NCBI RefSeq assembly: GCF_910578895.1
Contig: NZ_CAJTSC010000010.1
Span: 11,310 to 75,309, forward strand
Length of the DNA: 64,000 nt
Origin: an uncultured Bacteroides sp.
GTDB taxonomy: Bacteria > Bacteroidota > Bacteroidia > Bacteroidales > Bacteroidaceae
Direction of reading: 5' to 3'
Shown here: piece by piece, positions 7,827-15,880 of the stretch
How the letters are laid out: each line of letters starts with the position of its first letter
How positions within the stretch are numbered: position 1 is the stretch's first letter
The notes under the pieces: model-generated
What the model saw: the letters and a program-made list of their open reading frames with translations, nothing else
Told to the model about the DNA's origin: nothing
Database searches by the model: none
Position numbers and translations under genes: made by a program

Positions 7827-9680
7827 TTATTCCTGGCTTTTGATGTTCTCGTCCACCACCTTTATCTTTTCTTTCACGAGTTCGATATCAGCTTTCAGCT
7901 TTTCCACTTTGCGGTTGATTTCCGTCAGCAGGCTGTTGCCTTTTTTGGAAGCCGCTGTCAGGAAGCCGAGGTTGTTTTCGTATGTCTGCAACTCGTTCTT
8001 CATATTGTCGTAGGCGCGTGCCAGCTTTTCACGTTCCCGGTAAAGCGCTTGCGGGCTACCTTCCTGGATGGAGCTGATAGACGATTTGAAGTTGCTCAAT
8101 TTCTTGTTGGAAGCGCTGATGTTGAAGCGTTCAAACAGTTTGTCTATCCGGCTGTGGTATTGTTTGTATACCTTGTCTTTCTCTTTGAACGGCACATGCC
8201 CTATGCCGTTCCACTCTTTCATGAGTTCGCGAACCGACTGGGTGGCTTCCTCCACTTCCATCGCTTCGTCAATCGCAGCCAGCTTTTCGATGATGGCTTT
8301 CTTCTTTTCCAGGTTCTCCTGTTCGACTGAGCGTTGTGAAGAGGTCGCCTTGTTCTTCTGTTCGAAGAAGTAGTCGCATGCCGAAATGAATCGTTTCCAT
8401 ACGGCGTCCGAATGTTTCTTGGCAACCGGACCCACCGTTTTCCACTCTTTCTGGAGTTTGCTCAGCGCTTCTGCTGTTGCCTTCCAGTCGGTGCTGTCTT
8501 TCAGCGCTTCCGCTTTCTCGCACAAGGCGCGTTTCTTTTCCAGGTTTTCGTTCATGCCCTCTTTCAGCGCCTTGAAGAACTCGCCTTTCTTCTGGAAGAA
8601 ATCATCGCAGGCTTTGCGGAAGCGTTCGAATATTTTCACGTTCATCTTTTGCGGGGCAAAGCCGATGGTTTTCCATTTGTTTTGCAGGGCGATGATTTCC
8701 TGTGTCTTGTTCTCCCAGGCGGTGAAGTTGGCGAGTTCGCCGTAGTCGATGGCTTCGATGATTTCGCAAATCACCGTTTTCTGGTCGAGATTGTGTTGCT
8801 CGCTCTCTTTCAGTGCTTCGAAGTGTTGCTGGTGGCGGCGGTTCACGGCAGTGGAGGCTGTCTTGAAGCGCGTCCATATCTCTTCGCGCAGCTCTTTGGC
8901 AACCGGACCCGTATCGCGGAACTCCTGGTGCAGCTTCTGCAATTGGTGGAAGGCGGAAACCACATCCGGTTCGGTTGCCAGTTTTTCGGCGGCTTCGCAC
9001 AGGTGGTTCTTTATCTCAAGGTTCTTCTTGAAGTCATATTCGCGGAACTCGCTGTTCAGCTTCAGGAGGTCGTAGAATTTTTCAACGTACAACTGGTAGT
9101 TCTTCCACAGCTCGTTGACCTTGGCTTGCGGCACAAATGTCACCTCGTTCCATTGCTGCTGCAATTTCTTGAACTCCGTATAGTTCTTGTTGGCATCTTC
9201 CGGCGACTCTACCAGTTCTTTCAGCTCCTCGATGATGGAGAGCTTGATTTGCAGGTTGAGTTCCTTCTGCTTCTCTTGCTCTGCATTGAGTGCGCTTCTT
9301 TTCTCTTTGATGACGGACATGGTATTTTTGAATTCATCTTCCAAAGCATCGGCTTGTGGAACAAACTCTTCAATAGTTCCTCCATTTTCAACAAATTGCT
9401 TCCTTGCGGCTTCTTGTTCCGAGTTGTGTAGCTTGTAGAAAGCCTGTTTCAAACCGTCTATCTCCGATTTTGCCACATTCTCCACGTCTGCCATAATCTC
9501 TTTGAGTTTATGCAGGATTTCCTCTTTGGTAAGCTTTTGGACCGGTTCCGCCGGCTTTTCAGTCAAGTTTCCCTCAGCAGGAGTCTCTGTTGCTGCCGGT
9601 TCGGAAACCTCTGCTGTTCTCTTGTCTTCTTCTAATTCCACCGGTTTGTCGGGGAGATTAGTGTCATGAGTGTCCGTCAT
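7827..9680 (-). CDS. DUF349 repeat coiled-coil protein
   Basis: The 617-residue, highly charged, almost entirely helical protein contains about five DUF349 repeats. Each includes a W/Y-x-x-F helix: LWKNYQLYVEKFYDLL, IWTRFKTASTAVNRRH, IFERFRKACDDFFQKK, VWKRFISACDYFFEQK and VYKQYHSRIDKLFERF. The N-terminal ~60 residues are acidic and low in complexity, and the C-terminus is a coiled coil. There is no signal peptide, so it is cytoplasmic. DUF349 proteins are common in Bacteroidetes and have no settled function. The gene stands alone with a strong terminator. Confidence 0.88.
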   Translation of the reverse strand: MTDTHDTNLPDKPVELEEDKRTAEVSEPAATETPAEGNLTEKPAEPVQKLTKEEILHKLKEIMADVENVAKSEIDGLKQAFYKLHNSEQEAARKQFVENGGTIEEFVPQADALEDEFKNTMSVIKEKRSALNAEQEKQKELNLQIKLSIIEELKELVESPEDANKNYTEFKKLQQQWNEVTFVPQAKVNELWKNYQLYVEKFYDLLKLNSEFREYDFKKNLEIKNHLCEAAEKLATEPDVVSAFHQLQKLHQEFRDTGPVAKELREEIWTRFKTASTAVNRRHQQHFEALKESEQHNLDQKTVICEIIEAIDYGELANFTAWENKTQEIIALQNKWKTIGFAPQKMNVKIFERFRKACDDFFQKKGEFFKALKEGMNENLEKKRALCEKAEALKDSTDWKATAEALSKLQKEWKTVGPVAKKHSDAVWKRFISACDYFFEQKNKATSSQRSVEQENLEKKKAIIEKLAAIDEAMEVEEATQSVRELMKEWNGIGHVPFKEKDKVYKQYHSRIDKLFERFNISASNKKLSNFKSSISSIQEGSPQALYREREKLARAYDNMKNELQTYENNLGFLTAASKKGNSLLTEINRKVEKLKADIELVKEKIKVVDENIKSQE

Positions 9681-9819
9681 TTGTATTTACTTTTTATAAA
9701 CGGGATACCCCGTTCGGGTTACATTAGGCTACAAATTAATGAAATAAAATGATTACTTCATACTTTTTTTGTCTCTTTTTTGTTTTCGGCATGCTCTTTC
9801 CTTCTCCTTTCGTGAAAGG

Positions 9820-11166
9820 CTAAGCCAGCAGCACCGTAATCCCCATATACATCATCATGCCGATAATGTCGTTGGTGATGGATATGAACGGGCCTGTGGC
9901 GATGGCGGGGTCCACTTTCAGCTTTTCGAGGGTCATGGGAACCAGCGTGCCGAATATGGAGGCGAACATGACGACGGCAAACAGGCTGATGGATACCGAA
10001 TAAGTGACCGTTGCCGTGCCGCCGAACCGCACGAAGTTGTATATGTATACCAGCAGGGATATGATAGTGGCATTGATTGCCGCCACTACGGCTTCTTTGG
10101 CAACCTGCTTGAACGTGTCTTTGGCGTCCAGCGAGCTGTTGGCAAGTCCCTGCACGATGATTGCCGATGATTGGGTTCCTACGTTTCCGCCCGTACCGCC
10201 GATCAGCGGGATGTACAGCGCCATTTCGGGATGGGCGGCGAAGGTCGCGTCAAAATTGCCCAGTATCATGGAGTTGCCGATGCCGCCCAGCATGCCGATA
10301 AGCAGCCAGGGCAGGCGTGCTGACGTCTGGCGCATGACGTTATCGTCCGTTTCCACGTCTTGCGACAGACCGGATGCCAGCTGGTAATCGCGTTCCGACT
10401 GCTCGCGCACCTCGTCCATGACGTCGTCTACCGTAATCTGCCCTACCAGGCGCCCTATGCTGTCTACGACGGGAACCGCCACCAAGTCATATTTCTCGAT
10501 AATCTGCACCACCTCGTCCGTGGGCGTGTCCACATGGACCGAAATGGGATCCTTCCTCATCACGTGCTTCACTTTGGAGACGGAAGGCGAGGTAATCATC
10601 TTCTTCAGCGGGAACACGCCCTGCAGGCGCTCGTCGTCGTCGATGACGTACACGTAATAGATTTCGTCCAGCTGCTCCGCCTGCAGGCGCATTTCCTTCA
10701 GGCATTCCGGCATACTCCAGTTCTCGTTGACGGTCACCATTTCCGTGCCCATCAAGCCGCCGGCGGTGTCTTCGTCATACTTCAACAGGTCCACGATGTC
10801 TCCCGCCTGCTCTATGTCCTCGATGTGCGAGAGCACTTCCTCCTTTTTCTCCTCGTCGAGGTCGCGCATCAGGTCCACGGCGTCGTCCGTGTCCATGTAG
10901 TCCACAAACCGTTTGGCGATGGTTTCCGAGGGCAGGAGCTCCAGAAATTCCTTCCGGACATCCTCGTCCATTTCCACCAGCACGTCGGCGGCTGTCTCGT
11001 TGTCGAGGAGACGGTACACGAAGCGCGCCTCTTCCGGCGCCAGGTCATTGCACAACTCGGCGATATCCGCCGGATGCAGGTCGATAAGAAGCGCCTTGAC
11101 GTTTTCCGCATCTTTTTGGTCTATAAAGCTTTTGACTCTATCTATGTATTCTTCGTCCATTTCCAT
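9820..11166 (-). CDS. mgtE: Magnesium transporter MgtE
   Basis: MgtE is a Mg2+-gated inner-membrane magnesium channel. The 448 residues show, in order: an acidic N-terminal superhelical domain (LIDLHPADIAELCNDL near 30), and two CBS domains (about 130-255) with MRKDPISVHVDTPTDEV and VDSIGRLVGQITVDDVMDEV. About five C-terminal membrane helices follow, with PLIGGTGGNVGTQSS in the pore region. The length matches the family. The gap to the DUF349 gene (9681-9819) shows nothing else. rsmA lies 74 bp upstream on the same strand. Confidence 0.96.
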   Translation of the reverse strand: MEMDEEYIDRVKSFIDQKDAENVKALLIDLHPADIAELCNDLAPEEARFVYRLLDNETAADVLVEMDEDVRKEFLELLPSETIAKRFVDYMDTDDAVDLMRDLDEEKKEEVLSHIEDIEQAGDIVDLLKYDEDTAGGLMGTEMVTVNENWSMPECLKEMRLQAEQLDEIYYVYVIDDDERLQGVFPLKKMITSPSVSKVKHVMRKDPISVHVDTPTDEVVQIIEKYDLVAVPVVDSIGRLVGQITVDDVMDEVREQSERDYQLASGLSQDVETDDNVMRQTSARLPWLLIGMLGGIGNSMILGNFDATFAAHPEMALYIPLIGGTGGNVGTQSSAIIVQGLANSSLDAKDTFKQVAKEAVVAAINATIISLLVYIYNFVRFGGTATVTYSVSISLFAVVMFASIFGTLVPMTLEKLKVDPAIATGPFISITNDIIGMMMYMGITVLLA

Positions 11167-11240
11167 GACTCATCGTATGTTGGTTTGTTTGCTCCTTCCC
11201 TTCCTTGTCCGTCCGTTTCCCGGTCTCTCTGTGCCTTCGT

Positions 11241-12044
11241 TCACTCCTCCTTCTTTGCCATCCCCTTCAACGCCGCTTCCACCCGGTTGGTCAGCGCTAT
11301 GAACTGCTGCACGGACAGTTGTTCGGGTCGTTTGTCGAAGAGGGCGTCTTCCGTCAGCGGGCACTCTTTGCCCAATATCGGCTTTATGGAGTTGCGCAGG
11401 GTCTTCCGGCGCTGGTTGAAGGTGGTTTTCACCACCTGCCTGAACAGTTTTTCATCGCATCCCAGCTGCTGCGTGTCGTTGCGAGTCATGCGGATGACGG
11501 CGCTTTTCACCTTGGGGGGCGGGTTGAATACATGCTCGCTCACGGTGAAGAGGTATTCCACGCGATACCACGCCTGTATCAGCACACTCAGGATGCCGTA
11601 CGTCTTGCTGCCCGGACCGGCGGCGATGCGCTCGGCAACTTCCTTCTGAATCATGCCCGTGCAGCAGGGGATAAGCTCCTTGTTGTCCAGCATCTTGAAG
11701 AATATCTGGCTGGATATGTTGTACGGGTAGTTGCCCGTCAGCACGAAAGGCTGCCCGCCGAAAAGGCGCTGCAGGTTCATCTTCAGGAAATCGTCCTCTA
11801 TGATGTTCTCCTCCAATTGCGGGTAGGCTTCCCGCAGGTATGCCACCGATTCGTAGTCCACCTCCACGACTTTTACCGTGCGCTCTTTGGGCAGGAGGAA
11901 CTGCGTCAGCACACCCATGCCCGGTCCCACTTCCAGTACCGGAAGCCCGGGGCAGGCGTCTACGGTGTCGGCAATGTCCTGCGCCACTTTCAGGTCCTTC
12001 AGGAAGTGCTGGCCGAGAAACTTTTTAGGTTTAACTAATCTCAT
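11241..12044 (-). CDS. rsmA: 16S rRNA dimethyladenosine transferase RsmA (KsgA)
   Basis: RsmA dimethylates two adjacent adenines near the 3' end of 16S rRNA late in small-subunit assembly. The 267-residue protein begins MRLVKPKKFLGQHFLKD, with the FLGQHFL family start. It has the SAM-binding VLEVGPGMGVLTQFLL and the catalytic NYPYN motif in LTGNYPYNISS. The length is normal. It is divergent from the flippase-like gene at 12156 and shares a 111-bp promoter region with it. Confidence 0.97.
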   Translation of the reverse strand: MRLVKPKKFLGQHFLKDLKVAQDIADTVDACPGLPVLEVGPGMGVLTQFLLPKERTVKVVEVDYESVAYLREAYPQLEENIIEDDFLKMNLQRLFGGQPFVLTGNYPYNISSQIFFKMLDNKELIPCCTGMIQKEVAERIAAGPGSKTYGILSVLIQAWYRVEYLFTVSEHVFNPPPKVKSAVIRMTRNDTQQLGCDEKLFRQVVKTTFNQRRKTLRNSIKPILGKECPLTEDALFDKRPEQLSVQQFIALTNRVEAALKGMAKKEE

Positions 12045-12060
12045 GTATCAACTAAATCGT

Positions 12061-12068
12061 TACTTTTG
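12061..12068 (+). promoter_or_regulatory. -7 box for the flippase-like gene
   Basis: TACTTTTG fits TAnnTTTG and lies 87 bp before the ATG at 12156. Confidence 0.35.
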
Positions 12069-12073
12069 CGGTT

Positions 12074-12081
12074 CAAAGGTA
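12074..12081 (-). promoter_or_regulatory. -7 box for rsmA
   Basis: CAAAGGTA on the top strand is TACCTTTG on the reverse strand and fits TAnnTTTG. It is 29 bp before the rsmA ATG and overlaps the divergent promoter. Confidence 0.5.
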
Positions 12082-12155
12082 ATCCTTTTCGGCGAATTAT
12101 TGAAAGTACAAACCGCAAATTACGATGTATGCCGGACGAATTTTAAGGGAAAACG

Positions 12156-13142
12156 ATGGATAAGATACTGAAAAAGACATTGAAAATCGTATTGCCCATC
12201 CTTCTGGGTGGTTTTATCTTGTATTGGGTATACCGTGATTTCGACTTTGGGCGTGCCGCGCAAGTGCTTCTGCACGGCACCGACTGGGGGTGGATGCTGG
12301 CATCGCTGTTCGTTGGCGTGATGAGCCATGTGTTTCGCGGATGGCGCTGGCGGCAGACGCTGGAGCCGTTGGGGGCTTATCCGAAGCGGAGCGACTGCGT
12401 GGACGCCATCTTCATCTCGTACGCCGCCAACCTGGTGCTGCCCCGCGTGGGCGAGGTGTCGCGTTGCGGCGTGCTGGCAAAGTACGATGACGTCTCGTTC
12501 TCCAAATCCCTGGGCACGGTGGTCACCGAGCGGCTGCTCGACACCTTTTGCATCCTCTTGCTTGCGGGGCTGGCTTTCGGGTGGCAGATGCCCGTGTTTC
12601 TCCGTTTTTTTCAGGAGACCGGAACGAAAATACCTTCGCTGGCGCACCTGCTGGGCTCTCCCTGGTTCTATGTCTCCCTGTTCTGCGTCGTCGGCATATC
12701 GGTGCTGGCGTACTACCTGATGCGGATGCTCTCTTTCTTCGAGAAGGTGAAAGGCGTCGTGCTGAATATATGCGAGGGGGTGATGTCGCTTCGCGATGTG
12801 AGGAACATCCCTTTGTTCGTCCTTTATACCTTACTTATATGGGCATGCTATTTCTATCATTTCTACCTCACTTTCCACTGCTTCTCCTTTGCGGAACACC
12901 TCGATGCCCGGGCTGCGCTGGTGATGTTTGTAGGCGGCACGTTTGCCGTGATAGTTCCCACGCCCAACGGGGCGGGACCGTGGCATTTTGCCGTTATCAC
13001 CATGATGATGCTTTATGGCGTGAACGCCACGGACGCGGGTGTCTTCGCGCTGATTGTGCACGGCATCCAGACGCTGCTGGTCGTGATGCTCGGCATTTAT
13101 GGCGGGCTGCACGTCTCGCTGGCAAACCGCACGTCTCGTTGA
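12156..13142 (+). CDS. Flippase-like membrane protein (lysylphosphatidylglycerol synthase TM-domain family)
   Basis: The 328-residue integral membrane protein has about eight hydrophobic segments. It shows the family pattern FRGWRWRQTLEPLGAYPKRS, then the small-residue stretch ISYAANLVLPRVGEVSRCGV, and PTPNGAGPWHFAVI near the C-terminus. These fit the YbhN/UPF0104 type, the membrane part of MprF without the synthase domain. Substrate and function are unknown for the stand-alone form. The last ~11 codons and the stop lie inside a short 21-bp tandem repeat that continues downstream. Confidence 0.88.
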   Translation: MDKILKKTLKIVLPILLGGFILYWVYRDFDFGRAAQVLLHGTDWGWMLASLFVGVMSHVFRGWRWRQTLEPLGAYPKRSDCVDAIFISYAANLVLPRVGEVSRCGVLAKYDDVSFSKSLGTVVTERLLDTFCILLLAGLAFGWQMPVFLRFFQETGTKIPSLAHLLGSPWFYVSLFCVVGISVLAYYLMRMLSFFEKVKGVVLNICEGVMSLRDVRNIPLFVLYTLLIWACYFYHFYLTFHCFSFAEHLDARAALVMFVGGTFAVIVPTPNGAGPWHFAVITMMMLYGVNATDAGVFALIVHGIQTLLVVMLGIYGGLHVSLANRTSR

Positions 13143-13195
13143 TGGACCGCATCCTCTCGTCGGAGAACCGCATCTTCTCGTCGGAGAACCGCATG
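13108..13195. repeat. 21-bp tandem repeat across a gene's 3' end
   Basis: About four units of 20-21 bp end in CTCGTCGGAGAACCGCAT. The first two units encode the C-terminus of the flippase-like protein and the stop falls in the second; later units are non-coding. Confidence 0.7.
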
Positions 13196-13437
13196 AAATG
13201 AGTTGGCTGCCGCCCTTCCTCGCTGCGGAAGCGGCGCGTTGCTGCCGCCTGTCCCGACATTTTGACAATCTGTATTTTCCAACGCCTTAGAATCGTTTGT
13301 TTCCGTCCCAAGGTGCGGTTGGCGGGAAAAAACGAAACGGGAAACGGTTATCTTGCACACATACAGCCCGATAGCGAAATGCTTACAAACCAACCGGTCG
13401 GGAAAAGCGGCGGAAAACGCCGCCATCGGGCTTCTCT

Positions 13438-13657
13438 GCCGGTAGGCATTGACACCTGTCGCGATAGGCAATAGTGTTTCTCGTGATAGACGGTAGCGTC
13501 CCTCGCGATAGACAGTAGTGTTCCTCGCGATAAACAGTAGTGTCTGACGCGATAGACATTGGCATCTGTCGGCAGAAACGCCTGCATCCGACTGCCGTAA
13601 CGCCTGCATCCCGCCACCGCAACACCCCGGACCTGCATAAACAGTGCATATCCATCG
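13438..13657. repeat. 22-bp tandem array (about 10 units)
   Basis: Six clear units start at 13438, 13460, 13482, 13504, 13526 and 13548, with core GCGATAGACAGTAGTG. The 22-bp phase continues at 13570, 13592, 13614 and 13636 with diverged units sharing AACGCCTGCATCC. No coding gene is evident in 13143-14221. The rest of that gap is element A plus low-complexity AT/GC-mixed sequence. Confidence 0.8.
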
Positions 13658-13764
13658 GAAAAAGGAGCATATTCATGCACGCCCTATGCAATGCTTTTCT
13701 ATTTCGGAAGAGAGCGGGAAGGACACAAGACAGGAAAAAGGCGGATTTCCTGTCTTTTTGATAC

Positions 13765-14166
13765 CACGGCTTTGGGGTTACGGCTCTTTTATTTACGGAG
13801 GTTACGGTTCTTTCATTTACCGGGGGTACGCTTCTTTTATTTACAGGGTCGTGGCTCTTTCATTTGCAGGAGTGGAAGGGGTGTCGGGAGTTATAGGGGC
13901 TAAAAGGAGTTATCAGCCGCCCGGTCGGCTTGGTAGTCAAAGCCGATACTTCTATAACAATGCCATACACAAGCGTATCGGCTCTAATTCCTCTAATTCC
14001 TTTAACTCCTCTAACTCCCTTGACTCCTTTAATTTCTTTAACTCCTCTAACTCCTTTAACTTCTCCTGGCGAAGCGACACGAAAGGATACTCCTCTAACT
14101 CCTTTTTTCCCCCTCTAACTCCCCCGAATGCAAAAGCCGTGTGCCTGTAAACGAAAAAAGCCGTGG
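13765..14166. repeat. Element A, expanded copy
   Basis: The left end is multiplied: four ~24-bp copies of a GG-TTACGG-CTTTTATTTAC unit precede the normal start. The central inverted repeat GCCGATAC...GTATCGGC is present, followed by about nine 9-bp CCTCTAACT units, and the right end reads AAAAGCCGTG twice. At about 400 bp it is the longest copy in the window. Confidence 0.75.
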
Positions 14167-14195
14167 ACTTTTATGCGTTATTCGGAATAAATGAT

Positions 14196-14203
14196 TATTT
14201 TTG
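14196..14203 (+). promoter_or_regulatory. -7 box for the M23-fold gene
   Basis: TATTTTTG fits TAnnTTTG and lies 18 bp before the ATG at 14222, implying a very short leader. Confidence 0.45.
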
Positions 14204-14221
14204 TGTGAAAGTGAACCATGT

Positions 14222-15046
14222 ATGAGAAACACGATTAAATCCTCGATAGCCGCCGCTGCATTGCTGGCGTTGTCGGTTTGCGCAGATGCACAGTCTTTCC
14301 GCCAGGTGTTGAAGTCCCCTGCCGGCACAATCAGGTCGGAATGGGCAACAGGTGCCGACGGCAACCGGGTGCTGAACTACTACAACGAAGATTATTGCGA
14401 CTATTACCTGCACAGGATAAGCGACGACGCTTATCGGCTGAAACCCGGCAAGACAGCCATTGTCAAGAAGGGGGCGGAGTACATCAATGCTTTCAACGGG
14501 CCCGCTACGTATAGTTATTACCGCGGATACTTCCCGAGAGACTTCAACATCCATACGCCCTACGCGCTTCCGGTGAAGAACGGCACGCGCACCGCGTGGA
14601 GGGCAGACAGGCGCGAGTCCGTCAGGACCTTGCAGTTCCGCATGGAGCCGGGCGATACCGTCTACGCCACCCGTGGCGGAACGGCGTGCAGCACGGTGCA
14701 TCCCAACCTGTTGCTGGTGTGCCATGCCGACCAGACTTTTGCCGCCTACCTCACCCTGAAGGAGAACTTCGTCTTGCCCGGCGAGGCGGTGCGCACGGGG
14801 CAGCCCGTGGGGATAGCTGGTTCGGTAGGTGTGGCCATCTCCTTCTTCTTCCTCGACAAGAACAAGTTCAACGGGCACGAAGCGGTAGGGTATGCCTATT
14901 CGCACTTTACGCCGGTGTTCCGTACCACGGAAGGCGACGTGAAGCCGGTGGAGAGGAAAATGTACGGCGCCCTTGTCGACGACGGGCTTATCATGCTGGA
15001 CATGAACAAGCGCGAACAGAAGAAATACCTGAAAAACAAGCAATGA
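14222..15046 (+). CDS. Secreted protein with a degenerate M23 (LytM) peptidase fold
   Basis: The 274-residue protein starts with a signal peptide (MRNTIKSSIAAAALLALSVC, cleavage near ADAQ). The middle resembles the M23 beta-sheet scaffold: PYALPVKNGT, then GDTVYAT, then LLLVCHADQTFAAYLTL, then a FVLPGEAVRTGQPVGIAGSV block like the usual vxxGqxIgxxGsTG. The metal-binding HxxxD and HxH motifs are absent, so it is probably non-catalytic, perhaps a cell-wall binding or regulatory form. The start at 14222 precedes the signal peptide; a TTG at 14201 would spoil it. It ends 1 bp before the next gene, so the two are co-transcribed. Confidence 0.7.
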   Translation: MRNTIKSSIAAAALLALSVCADAQSFRQVLKSPAGTIRSEWATGADGNRVLNYYNEDYCDYYLHRISDDAYRLKPGKTAIVKKGAEYINAFNGPATYSYYRGYFPRDFNIHTPYALPVKNGTRTAWRADRRESVRTLQFRMEPGDTVYATRGGTACSTVHPNLLLVCHADQTFAAYLTLKENFVLPGEAVRTGQPVGIAGSVGVAISFFFLDKNKFNGHEAVGYAYSHFTPVFRTTEGDVKPVERKMYGALVDDGLIMLDMNKREQKKYLKNKQ

Positions 15047-15047
15047 C

Positions 15048-15830
15048 ATGAGACTTTCATTATTCGTCTGCTGGATGTATGCCTTCTGCTGCGCGGCAGT
15101 GGCGCAGGGTTTGCAGATACGCTATGCCGGCGACCCTCTGCCGGAAAAAGATAAGGCATGGATAGAGCGTTTCCTTGCCTGCGAGATAGAGTTTTATGCA
15201 CGCTTTGGGCTGCGCGACACCACCGGTTTGCAACTGACCGTGTTCGAGAAGCGGCAGGATGCCTGGAACTATCTGGACAGCCTGAAAATCCCGTTGTCAT
15301 CCTTAAACACTTCCGGGATGTACATTCCGCGCAGGAGGGAGGTGGTCATCCTGGGGCGTGAGAAACAGCAGGAGCAGGTTTTGAAGTTCATCGTCCACGA
15401 GTTGGCGCACCACCTGAGCCGCCGGACCGTGAAGTGGATGCCGGGATGGCTGAGCGAAGGCTTGTCCGAGTATTTCGAGCATTGCCGGCTGGGGAAGAAA
15501 GGGCTTAAGCATACGTTCGGCGACTATGAACTGGGGCGGATACGGACCATGTATATGCTGGGCGAGGTGGACCTGAAACCGTTCGTGGACAATGCCGACG
15601 GCGATTTCCGCCGGAAGCTGCATACCGATGAGTCGTATGCCTATATCCTGTCGCATGCGTTGGTCGCCTTCGGGCTTGAAGTAGCCGAAAAGGAGTTCAT
15701 GGAAAACCTGATAGCTATGCTGAACAAGCGGGGACCGGCTGTGCGCTGTTCGCAACTGATAGACGAGGCATACCCCGGAGGTTTCGTGCGGTTTGAGCGG
15801 GACTTTGCCGAATTTTACAATTCCCGTTAG
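15048..15830 (+). CDS. Secreted zinc metallopeptidase (HELAHH)
   Basis: The 260-residue protein begins with a signal peptide (MRLSLFVCWMYAFCCAAVAQ). A central FIVHELAHHLSR gives the zincin motif HExxH, and EGLSEYFE about 20 residues later could supply the third zinc ligand, an arrangement seen in gluzincins. The rest has no specific family signature that I recognise. It starts 1 bp after the stop of the degenerate M23 protein, so the two secreted proteins likely act in one envelope process. Substrate is unknown. Confidence 0.72.
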   Translation: MRLSLFVCWMYAFCCAAVAQGLQIRYAGDPLPEKDKAWIERFLACEIEFYARFGLRDTTGLQLTVFEKRQDAWNYLDSLKIPLSSLNTSGMYIPRRREVVILGREKQQEQVLKFIVHELAHHLSRRTVKWMPGWLSEGLSEYFEHCRLGKKGLKHTFGDYELGRIRTMYMLGEVDLKPFVDNADGDFRRKLHTDESYAYILSHALVAFGLEVAEKEFMENLIAMLNKRGPAVRCSQLIDEAYPGGFVRFERDFAEFYNSR

Positions 15831-15852
15831 GACGATATTGAAAAATAACACG

Positions 15853-15860
15853 TATATTTG
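15853..15860 (+). promoter_or_regulatory. -7 box for pepD
   Basis: TATATTTG fits TAnnTTTG and is 20 bp before the pepD ATG. Confidence 0.5.
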
Positions 15861-15880
15861 CGAAAACAACTTTTATAATT

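Noticed and set aside
8412..9431. 339-residue rightward frame over the DUF349 gene
   Set aside because: Antisense shadow with F/V/L-rich text caused by reading K/E-rich codons backward.
13540..14150. Short frames in the repeat region before 14222
   Set aside because: They translate 9-bp and 22-bp repeats (runs such as LTPLTPLI), so they are repeat artefacts.
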